A stretch of DNA of 64,000 bases. Source: Candidatus Melainabacteria bacterium. GTDB taxonomy: Bacteria > Cyanobacteriota > Vampirovibrionia > 2-02-FULL-35-15. Positions 46,398 to 53,807 of the stretch are shown one piece after another (within the stretch, counting starts at the first letter, position 1; each line of letters begins with the position of its first letter). The stretch spans positions 123,121-187,120 of the forward strand of contig JAHFBG010000001.1 in NCBI GenBank assembly GCA_023250155.1. Reading direction: 5' to 3'. Both the position numbers and the translations under genes were made by a program. Below the pieces are notes generated by a model. The model was not told the DNA's origin. It did not search any database and was given only the letters and a program-made list of their open reading frames with translations.

Positions 46398-47807
46398 TTA
46401 TAATTTTGGCATTGTGAAATAAAATGTAGAACCTTTTCCCTCTTGTGATTCTACCCAGATTTTGCCTTTGTGATGCTCAACTATTTTTTTACATAGAGCT
46501 AGTCCTATACCAGTACCAGAGTATTTATCGCGTGCATGAAGTCTTTGGAATATTTGAAATATTCTTTCTGCGTATTTTGAATCTATTCCTATACCATTGT
46601 CTTGAAATGAGAAAACCCAGCTATCTCCTTTTGACTCTGCTTTGACATGGATTTTTGGTGGAATATCACCTCTGTATTTTATAGCATTCCCAATTAGATT
46701 TTGAAACAATTGTGCCAAGCGTAGTTCTACTCCTTGAACAGTAGGCAGCTGGTCTTTTGTTATAGTTGAATTGCTTTCAATGATAGCTCCGTGGAGATTT
46801 CTAATTGCAAGATCATAAATTTCATTACAGTCAACCATTTTAAAACCATGATCCATCCTACCTACCCTTGAGTATTCTAATAAGTCGCTTATAAGTCCTT
46901 GCATTCTTTTTGCACCATCTACAGCAAAATTAATATAACTATTAGCTTCCTCGTTTAATTTTTCTTTATATTCTTCTTGGAGAAGTTGTGTAAAGCTGGC
47001 TACCATGCGTAACGGTTCCTGTAGGTCATGTGATGCAACATATGCAAACTGTTCAAGCTCTTCGTTAGATCGCTCAAGATCTTTTGTACGTTCCTTTACA
47101 GTCTCTTCCAATTCAATTTTTGAGTGTTTTAATTTGTTTATTACAGCACTTATTACTATGACACCAAGTACACCAATTGAAAGAAATAATATAAAAGATA
47201 TTTGTTTTATATTATTAATTAAATTTATGGATGTATCCATTGGGTAGATCACTTCAAGAACATTGATAGATTTTGATTTTATTTTTTGTCTGATTGCATA
47301 TCTAAGCACTTGTTTACCATTAAGCTTTTCAAATCTTATGAATGCTTCCCTGGGATTGCGTTTTAAAAACCGCATGGCGCTTTTTTCAAAATCGTCTTTA
47401 GGAATATATTTATTTTTTAATTGTTTTGGAGGATGATCACTAAATAGCCGAACAATAGATGAATCCCCATTGTCTTTTATTCTCTTGCTTAGTTCACTTG
47501 TAAATGCTAAGGGATGTGGTATAGAGTCTTCGTTTTTTTTGTATTTGTGTTCAACCCCTATGCCGTATGGGATTGCTCTATTTACTACATCGTTAGTATA
47601 GAGTACTCTTAGCTCTTCAAGCATTTCAGCTCGAGATGCAACATTTTGCATTGCATTGGTATTTATAATCTCATGAGAAACTTTAGTCCAGTAAACAAGC
47701 AAACTCAATAAAGTAATAGAAAATATATAAAACAAAAGAAGAATGGTGTTTTTATAAAGTAAATTATTAAATGCATCCCATAATGCAGCTATAAAGTTTT
47801 TTTTCAT
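46398..47807 (-). CDS. Membrane sensor histidine kinase with periplasmic DUF3365-like domain
   Basis: Two membrane helices (residues about 18-38 and 203-225) enclose a periplasmic domain of about 165 residues. Its IPHPLAFTSELSKRI and SAMRFLKRNPREAF blocks resemble the Tll0287/DUF3365 sensor fold, though no haem CxxCH is present. Then come a phytochrome-type HisKA (YVASHDLQEPLRMV, His near residue 260) and an HATPase domain (FQNLIGNAIKYRG; FQDNGIGID; GTGIGLALCKKIVE). It is transcribed with the Rcp1-like regulator. Copy 2 of the hairpin element sits just before its start. Confidence 0.88.
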   Translation of the reverse strand: MKKNFIAALWDAFNNLLYKNTILLLFYIFSITLLSLLVYWTKVSHEIINTNAMQNVASRAEMLEELRVLYTNDVVNRAIPYGIGVEHKYKKNEDSIPHPLAFTSELSKRIKDNGDSSIVRLFSDHPPKQLKNKYIPKDDFEKSAMRFLKRNPREAFIRFEKLNGKQVLRYAIRQKIKSKSINVLEVIYPMDTSINLINNIKQISFILFLSIGVLGVIVISAVINKLKHSKIELEETVKERTKDLERSNEELEQFAYVASHDLQEPLRMVASFTQLLQEEYKEKLNEEANSYINFAVDGAKRMQGLISDLLEYSRVGRMDHGFKMVDCNEIYDLAIRNLHGAIIESNSTITKDQLPTVQGVELRLAQLFQNLIGNAIKYRGDIPPKIHVKAESKGDSWVFSFQDNGIGIDSKYAERIFQIFQRLHARDKYSGTGIGLALCKKIVEHHKGKIWVESQEGKGSTFYFTMPKL

Positions 47808-47815
47808 TTATTTTA

Positions 47816-47909
47816 TATAGCTCAAGACAAGCTTGAGCTTTTCTTGGCTACTCTCATCGATTGATCGGATTTACCAAATAAGTTGGATAAATCCTTTCTA
47901 TACAAGTAC
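47816..47909 (-). repeat. Dispersed arm-plus-hairpin element, copy 2
   Basis: Minus-strand reading: GTACTTGTATAGAAAGG, ATTTATCCAACTTATTTGG, TAAATCCGATCAATCGATGA, then a hairpin AGCTCAAG-CTTGT-CTTGAGCT ending TATA. It matches copy 1 over about 50 nt. It ends 8 nt before the histidine-kinase start codon. Confidence 0.8.
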
Positions 47910-48297
47910 AATTCCCCTTTTGTTTTAATTAATCTTCATTATCCTAATAATTTTGTACCAAAAGAATCGTAATCTAAAACAAAGATATTAATTTACCAGA
48001 TATCTTAAGAATAAAAATGGAAAAATTAAAGATCGTTTGACTATTATCTTCCACGCTAAACGATCTTTGGTTGAAGATCTATAGGGATAGCATTTAAAGA
48101 TATCACCTTGTTTGTTTTGAAAAAATTACAATAATTATTTGAGGGCCTAAAAAAATCAAACAGAAAAATTTTTGCGGCCAAAATCAGATTTTAAAATGTG
48201 TTGATAGTTTTATAAAGTAAAACCAGTCAATATCTAATAATTTTTTACTTGCAAAGAGCTTTTTTGAGTTAATTTCACATATGGTAAAGTATTACTC
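47910..48297. other. 388-bp AT-rich intergenic region
   Basis: No gene is seen. AAAGATCGTTT (48028-48038) and AAACGATCTTT (48058-48068) form a perfect 11-bp inverted repeat with a 19-nt spacer and no T-run. The region separates divergent genes. Confidence 0.6.
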
Positions 48298-49287
48298 ATG
48301 ATTTTCAACAAACAAAACATTGCATTAGTAGGCTGTGGCAGTTGGGGTAAAAACCTGGCAAGAAATTTATTTAATATTGGGGTTTTACATACAGTATGTG
48401 ATGCTGATCCAAAGATCTTAGACTCTATAAAAAAAACATATAATGTTCGTATTTGTACTAATTATGCAGATATAATTTCAGACCCAAATATAGCTGCTAT
48501 TATTATTGCCACTCCTACACATACACACTATTCACTTGCTAGGCTTGCTTTGCAGGCAGGAAAACATGTTTATGTTGAAAAACCATTAGCACGTGGTTAT
48601 TTACAAGCACAAGAGTTAAACCATTTGGCTAGTGTTAAGGATCTTACTTTAATGGTTGGTCATTTGCTTGTATATCATCCTGCTGTCAATAAATTGCGCC
48701 AAATGATCTTTAAAGGAGATCTCGGAGAAGTTAGATTCTTAAATAGTGATCGTAGAAATTTTAACCAACAAGCACGACGTGATAATAATGTTATTTGGGA
48801 TTTAGCTCCACATGATATTTCAATGATGAGCTATATTCTAGGACTTGAGCCATCTGGTGTAGTAAATGCCTGCGGCTGGTCTACAAACAACGATGGTGTA
48901 ATTGATGTAGCACATCTAGATTTAAGCTTCCCAGGTGATATCCCAGCACATATTCACAATAGCTGGATTGATCCACAAAAACAAGTTTTACTTACAGTGA
49001 ATGGTAGTAAAAAAACAGTAGTTTTAAATGATATTAGAACTGAAGACAAGCTAGTGCTTTATTCTATAGAAGATGATGGAAGTGTAATTGTAGAACCTAT
49101 ACATTATAGTCAGGAAGAACCATTAAGATTAGAGTGTGAACATTTTGTGCATTGTATAGAATCTCGTGAAGCACCAAGATCGGATGGAGCAAGTGGATAT
49201 CAGGTAGTGAAAGTTCTAGAAGAAGCAGAACAAAAAATGCACATTACAAATAGAAAAACTAGCGTAGAGCGTTTAGCGTTTAGTTAG
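48298..49287 (+). CDS. Gfo/Idh/MocA family oxidoreductase
   Basis: An N-terminal Rossmann domain (ALVGCGSWGKNLARN; IIIATPTHTHYSLA) and the family motif YVEKPLARG (Glu-Lys-Pro) are followed by an alpha/beta C-terminal domain with WDLAPHDISMM, which holds the catalytic His. It is NAD(P)-dependent and probably acts on a sugar or nucleotide sugar such as UDP-N-acetylhexosamine uronate derivatives, as close relatives do. No ribosome-binding site is obvious. The last residues (SVERLAFS) come from a heptamer tract that runs over the end of the gene. Confidence 0.88.
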   Translation: MIFNKQNIALVGCGSWGKNLARNLFNIGVLHTVCDADPKILDSIKKTYNVRICTNYADIISDPNIAAIIIATPTHTHYSLARLALQAGKHVYVEKPLARGYLQAQELNHLASVKDLTLMVGHLLVYHPAVNKLRQMIFKGDLGEVRFLNSDRRNFNQQARRDNNVIWDLAPHDISMMSYILGLEPSGVVNACGWSTNNDGVIDVAHLDLSFPGDIPAHIHNSWIDPQKQVLLTVNGSKKTVVLNDIRTEDKLVLYSIEDDGSVIVEPIHYSQEEPLRLECEHFVHCIESREAPRSDGASGYQVVKVLEEAEQKMHITNRKTSVERLAFS

Positions 49288-49376
49288 GACAAGAACTAGT
49301 GTGGGGAGCGGATAGCGCTTAGGAAGAAACAAGAACATAGAATAGTCCTAAGTTCTCAGTTCTACTATACGCTAAA
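49259..49376. repeat. Heptamer tract (TAGCGTT family) overlapping the oxidoreductase end
   Basis: TAGCGTAGAGCGTTTAGCG then TTTAGTTAGGACA at the left, and AAGTTCTCAGTTCTACTATACG at the right, match the tract at 15429-15523 and keep its inverted-repeat layout. The left end lies inside the coding sequence. Confidence 0.8.
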
Positions 49377-49384
49377 ATAAAACT

Positions 49385-52129
49385 ATGAATAAATATTTTG
49401 TTATCGTTTTATTATTGTTAGTTAGTTTTATTTTTTTAAATCCATTAAAAAATCTTTCAAAAGAATACAGTGACTTTGCTACTCCAAGTGAATTGATTGA
49501 AAGAAATCAAGTTTTATCTATGCCATGGCAAAAATTAAATGGACCATTTGGTGGGCAAGGATATACTATAAGGTTTAGTCCTGATAACTCAAACAAAATA
49601 ATTGTTACTGACTCATTTGCTGGGATTCATATTTCAAATGACAAAGGGCTGACATGGGAAGAAAGTATTCAAGGAATTGATGCACGCACTGGAAAGTCTG
49701 GTGATTCAGTCCCTGTTTTTGTAACTACAATTGATCCAAATGATCCTAAGAGGATATGGTGCGGTGTAAAAAATGCCATGGGTGTTTTTCTGTCTATAGA
49801 TGGTGGGATGACTTGGCAGCACAAGGACAATGGCTTACCAAGCGGAGAAGATGTAGAAATTAGAGGACTTGCAGTAAAACCAAATGATTCTAAGACTATT
49901 TTTGCAGCTGGTGATTTAGAAGAGATTGGCCCTTTTATGGGAGCTTTTCAGAGAACAAAAGGAATAGTTTATAAAACAACAGATGGTGGTGAAAACTGGA
50001 CCCAGGTTTTATCAGGAGGGAATTTATTCAAAGATATAATTATTGATCCAAATAATACAAATACTGTATATATTGCAAGTGGGTTTTTTGACAGACATCA
50101 ATTAGAAAAGTTGGAAGGTGTTTACAAGAGTACAGATGGTGGCAATACTTGGACACAGATTAATTCTGGTATAAGGAATCTTTATGTTTCTACTTTAAAG
50201 TTTGATCCCAAGAACCCAAACATTCTTTGGGGTACAACAGGAATGATAAGGCAATTTGTAAATGATTTTGAAAATGAAGATGGGTCTATTATTGTAAGTC
50301 GTGACAATGGAATGACATGGACTGAAGCAAAGCGAGGTAGGAATAATGGAGGGACACAAGTCTATTCAGCGCTAGGCATTAGCCCAACCAACTCCAGTAC
50401 TATTTATGCAAGTGGCTTTGGTTTATTTACGAAATCAATAGATGGTGGAATGACTTGGGTTGAAGCAGGTTTTGGCCCGCGTGGCTCAAATGCTGGTCAC
50501 CCCATAGACATTACAGTAGATCCAAATGATGACAATACAGTGTTTGTAGATAGTTATGTTGGAGGAGTGTTTAAGTCTACAGATGGTGGGCAGACTTGGG
50601 TATCAAATGCTTTTGGTTACTCAGGCGCTGAAACACGTGGGGTAGCAATAAGTCCTGGTGGAGAAAACATATTTGCTACTTCTAGATCTGGTATCTTTTT
50701 AAGTCAAGATAAAGGCATTAACTGGGTACCTGTTGGAGTAGGAGATGTAGCATTTGATGAACTGCAGGCACTTGCCCCACATCCAATTGACAAAAATAAA
50801 ATTCTTCTTGGAGATAGTCAAAATGCAATGAGTTCTATATTTTTGAGCAATGATGGTGGCATGTCTTGGAAGACAGTTTTTATGTTATTTAAAGAAAACT
50901 TTTCACAAAATCCATCAAGTGCAGACTTGGATGGAGAAATTAGCTTTGTAGATATAAAATGGGCAAAATCAAACCCGAATACTGCATATGCAGCATGCGT
51001 AAAAAAATCTTTATTTCATGATTCTGTAGATTCTATTGGATGGGGAATATTTAAATCTTCAGATGGTGGAATGACATGGGCAAATAAACAAAATGGCATA
51101 CCAGGATTTAAAAATACTTGGTCTCTTGATGTAGATCCAAACAATGAAAACATTATATATGCTGCTACAAATGACACTGGAATTATAAAAAGTACTGATG
51201 GTGGGGAAAACTGGATACAAATAAATAATGGACTACAAGGAATTAATTCATTTCATTCTGTCTCTATATGTCCTGCAAATACACAGGTGATTCTAGCGGG
51301 AAGTTCAGATGGGAGGATTTTTCGATCGAGTGATGCAGGAGCTACTTGGCAAACAGGTTCTTCTGATATTAGACCTGGTGATAATATAGTGTCAATAGTC
51401 TTTAATCCTACTGTAGCACCACAAGCTTTTGCAGCTAGTGATTTCACCGGCTTTTATATTTCAAATGATGCAGGGCTTACTTGGCAACAATTTAACGATG
51501 GCTTATCAATGAGAGAAGTTCATAATCTTGCGGTGACTCCAGATGGAAGTGCTGTCTATGCAGCTACAAATGGCGGAGGTGTTTTTAGATTGCCAATTAA
51601 TGGCGGTAGTTTAGTCTTGTCTAGAACACAAACAGAAACCCCAAGCAATGCAGGTATTGATGCAATAAATAATAAAAATCCTGTAGGGTCCGGTTTTAAA
51701 CCGGACCCTACAGGTGGCTCTACCTCTTCAAGTAGTGGCTCACTTAAACAAAATGAATTTTCTTTAAGTGTTACAGGTCCTGGACTTGATGGTGTAATGC
51801 TTTCAGAAAAGAAGCCAGCAATGACATTTTTAAATATTGCATTTGATCAAAGCTTATTTACAAATGAATTACTTGACTCAAAAGTAGAAATAAATAATAA
51901 TCTTCAGCCAGATAAAGCAGCCAAAGCTTTAAACATTAGACCTAGAAGTTTTCTTTTAACTGCTCGTGACTCCAGTAAGAAAATAGAAATGGTTGTCCCA
52001 TTTCTAAAAAAACTTAGAAAGATCTTTGGCGGGCAAGTTCCCGTTTTCTTTAGAGTAACGGTTACGCAAACTACGCAAGGGATGAGTTTTTCAAAAGACT
52101 TTGAGATCCCTGTAATTGTTAGGGATTAA
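49385..52129 (+). CDS. Secreted BNR/sortilin-type beta-propeller protein
   Basis: A signal peptide or anchor (residues 3-20) is followed by about 14 Asp-box motifs of the form S-x-D-x-G-x-T-W (STDGGNTWTQI, SIDGGMTWVEA, SSDGGMTWANK and others) through residue 740, which build one or more beta-propellers like the VPS10/sortilin or photosystem-assembly Ycf48 folds. A Ser/Gly linker (with PVGSGFKPDPTGG encoded by a palindrome) leads to a C-terminal beta-rich domain. It acts outside the cytoplasm; ligand or enzyme activity is unknown. It is convergent with a multihaem cytochrome gene (11-nt overlap). Confidence 0.85.
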   Translation: MNKYFVIVLLLLVSFIFLNPLKNLSKEYSDFATPSELIERNQVLSMPWQKLNGPFGGQGYTIRFSPDNSNKIIVTDSFAGIHISNDKGLTWEESIQGIDARTGKSGDSVPVFVTTIDPNDPKRIWCGVKNAMGVFLSIDGGMTWQHKDNGLPSGEDVEIRGLAVKPNDSKTIFAAGDLEEIGPFMGAFQRTKGIVYKTTDGGENWTQVLSGGNLFKDIIIDPNNTNTVYIASGFFDRHQLEKLEGVYKSTDGGNTWTQINSGIRNLYVSTLKFDPKNPNILWGTTGMIRQFVNDFENEDGSIIVSRDNGMTWTEAKRGRNNGGTQVYSALGISPTNSSTIYASGFGLFTKSIDGGMTWVEAGFGPRGSNAGHPIDITVDPNDDNTVFVDSYVGGVFKSTDGGQTWVSNAFGYSGAETRGVAISPGGENIFATSRSGIFLSQDKGINWVPVGVGDVAFDELQALAPHPIDKNKILLGDSQNAMSSIFLSNDGGMSWKTVFMLFKENFSQNPSSADLDGEISFVDIKWAKSNPNTAYAACVKKSLFHDSVDSIGWGIFKSSDGGMTWANKQNGIPGFKNTWSLDVDPNNENIIYAATNDTGIIKSTDGGENWIQINNGLQGINSFHSVSICPANTQVILAGSSDGRIFRSSDAGATWQTGSSDIRPGDNIVSIVFNPTVAPQAFAASDFTGFYISNDAGLTWQQFNDGLSMREVHNLAVTPDGSAVYAATNGGGVFRLPINGGSLVLSRTQTETPSNAGIDAINNKNPVGSGFKPDPTGGSTSSSSGSLKQNEFSLSVTGPGLDGVMLSEKKPAMTFLNIAFDQSLFTNELLDSKVEINNNLQPDKAAKALNIRPRSFLLTARDSSKKIEMVVPFLKKLRKIFGGQVPVFFRVTVTQTTQGMSFSKDFEIPVIVRD
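51680..51714. repeat. GTAGG-type palindrome with TTTTAAA centre inside the BNR gene
   Basis: Arms of 17 nt (CCTGTAGGGTCCGGTTT and its complement) flank one central T. The layout is GTAGG-N6-TTTTAAA-N6-CCTAC, a 29-bp core. It is translated in frame as GSGFKPDPT. Confidence 0.9.
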
Positions 52130-53675
52130 TCGGCAATTTCTTTTCAAGAAGAACATCTTCTTGAATCTTTACTCCTTTTATCTTTGCCAGTCCAGGCCAC
52201 GTGTTTCGCCAGATTAGTTTTGCTGTGATTTCTGTTGGGGTGGGTTTCAAACCCGCCCTTACATCGAATTCATAAACAGACACATCGTTGCTGTTAGCTT
52301 TGATCCTTGTATCACTTAATACAAAAACATTCCACCAATCTTGTGCTGGTATTCCCAAATCCCTCATGGCTTTTCTAAACTTTATTCCACCTTCGCCATG
52401 CTGTCTGGCATATTCACCAGATGTTTCTTCTAGTATTTTAGCAAAAAGTCTACCTGGTTTATTTTTTAGATCTCCTGCATAATTTGGCAATCTTGGACCA
52501 TGTATTAATTTTAAATCATTTCCATTTTTATCTTTTGCTTCCACAACTAATACTGCATTTCGCATTGGTGAGCTAGTAGGGAAGCTGTGTCCAGGGTTGT
52601 TGTTTGATACGGTGCAAGTGACTGTTAGTGTTTCATGTTCTGCCGAGGCGGAGTTCAAACCCGCCCTTATGGATAGATCCACAAACTTTTTTCGAAACTC
52701 ATGAGGATCTTCTGTCAGAAAGCTGTGACTATGTACTTCATAATACGGTCTTTTTTTATGTTTTATTTTTGGATTATCGACAATGACATTTGCCTCTTCT
52801 CTTGGAGCCATATGACATGTCTGGCACTGTACACCACGCTTTGCAGCCGGACTATCTAACCACTCAGTAAATGTAGAGTAGATTTGTACATTGCCATTTG
52901 AACCATCGTGGCATTTTGCACATACTAAACTTGTTTTGTAGAGGGAATTGTATTTGAGTTCTTCTTTGTCAGGTGCTATTTGTACAGGATCTTTTATAGG
53001 TCCAAAACGAACATCTCGTAAGCCTTTACAGTCTCTAAAAATATTTAATCCACTAACTCCTTTTTTAAGAGGATTTTGATCGATGCTTTCAATTTTGTGA
53101 CAAAAATCGCATGAAATGCCATTTGTGTTTAGTGATGATGTCTCACGGAGATCGACATCATATAGACCCATTGGAACGTCTCTACCAGGTAATATTGCTT
53201 CTGGATTATGACACAAAGCACAATTGCCATTTTGGTCTGGATGATCTAACTTGAAACCAGGATAAATACTAGCTTTCCCACTTTTTCCACTGTAGATAGA
53301 AAGAAAAAAAGGATTGTTTTGTGACATTGAGTGCTTATCATTTATCCATTCCTCGTAGTAATTCAGGTGACAGCTTGAACAATTTTTTAAAAGTCTTTTG
53401 CCTTCCTCATCGTTTGTGTTTGGGTCAAACCATTTGAAGAAAGAACAGGATTGAGGATTGCCGCTCCTGGCGAGCCTCGCCTCCGGCGGGAGGATTGAGG
53501 ATTGAGAGTTAACATTGTTCTTCTTACTCCTCACTCCTAGTAACTCAATCCTCTTGCTGACCTTTGATTTCTGACTGCTAACTGCTGATAGCTGACTGCT
53601 GATAGCTGATATCCAAAATACGCCAGACAAGATTAAAGAGGTAGACAAGACAATGACAATTTTTATTCTTCTCAT
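52119..53675 (-). CDS. Secreted multihaem c-type cytochrome (five CxxCH)
   Basis: A signal anchor (residues 5-24) and five haem-binding motifs are visible: CSSCH (~98), CALCH (~153), CDFCH (~190), CAKCH (~253) and CQTCH (~285), with additional His for axial ligands. It is of the cytochrome c554-like type and would move electrons in the periplasm. Residues about 25-75 are foreign in look: heptamer tracts and the GC-rich repeat also found in scpB. Two further GTAGG-type palindromes encode VRAGLKPTPT and IRAGLNSASA near the C-terminus. The haem part seems intact. Confidence 0.87.
   Translation of the reverse strand: MRRIKIVIVLSTSLILSGVFWISAISSQLSAVSSQKSKVSKRIELLGVRSKKNNVNSQSSILPPEARLARSGNPQSCSFFKWFDPNTNDEEGKRLLKNCSSCHLNYYEEWINDKHSMSQNNPFFLSIYSGKSGKASIYPGFKLDHPDQNGNCALCHNPEAILPGRDVPMGLYDVDLRETSSLNTNGISCDFCHKIESIDQNPLKKGVSGLNIFRDCKGLRDVRFGPIKDPVQIAPDKEELKYNSLYKTSLVCAKCHDGSNGNVQIYSTFTEWLDSPAAKRGVQCQTCHMAPREEANVIVDNPKIKHKKRPYYEVHSHSFLTEDPHEFRKKFVDLSIRAGLNSASAEHETLTVTCTVSNNNPGHSFPTSSPMRNAVLVVEAKDKNGNDLKLIHGPRLPNYAGDLKNKPGRLFAKILEETSGEYARQHGEGGIKFRKAMRDLGIPAQDWWNVFVLSDTRIKANSNDVSVYEFDVRAGLKPTPTEITAKLIWRNTWPGLAKIKGVKIQEDVLLEKKLPINP
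52234..52262. repeat. GTAGG-type palindrome with TTTGAAA centre in the cytochrome gene (a)
   Basis: Minus-strand reading is GTAAG-GGCGGG-TTTGAAA-CCCACC-CCAAC: same 29-bp layout, imperfect. It encodes RAGLKPTPT in frame. Confidence 0.75.
52642..52670. repeat. GTAGG-type palindrome, degenerate, in the cytochrome gene (b)
   Basis: Minus-strand reading is ATAAG-GGCGGG-TTTGAAC-TCCGCC-TCGGC. It shares GGCGGGTTTGAA with copy (a) and encodes RAGLNSASA in frame. Confidence 0.6.
53447..53507 (-). repeat. GC-rich palindromic repeat embedded in the cytochrome gene (copy 2 of 2)
   Basis: It contains GGCGAGGCTCGCC flanked by CTCAATCCTCAATCCTCCC and CGGCAATCCTC on the minus strand, homologous to 1608-1663 in scpB and read in the same frame (SILPPEARLARSG). 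Confidence 0.85.
53508..53625. repeat. Heptamer tract (GCTGATA and TCAATCC families) in the cytochrome gene
   Basis: TTTCTGACT, GCTAACT, GCTGATA, GCTGACT, GCTGATA, GCTGATA are visible on the plus strand, together with CTCAATCC-type words. It is translated as the Ser/Gln-rich stretch after the signal peptide (SSQLSAVSSQKSKVS). Confidence 0.75.
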
Positions 53676-53723
53676 AAATGATATGATTCTGTCCTCATAT
53701 TGTAATACGCTTTTGACGCATTG

Positions 53724-53752
53724 TTGACAATTATCTTACGAAGGTATATAAC
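53724..53752 (+). promoter_or_regulatory. Sigma-70 promoter of the trypsin-like protease gene
   Basis: TTGACA (53724-53729), a 17-nt spacer and TATAAC (53747-53752), about 55 nt before the ATG at 53808. It is the best canonical promoter seen in the window. Confidence 0.65.
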
Positions 53753-53807
53753 TATACTAATTTTAAAAATTTATTAATTATTTGGAATTGGTAATTCAGG
53801 AGGAAGA

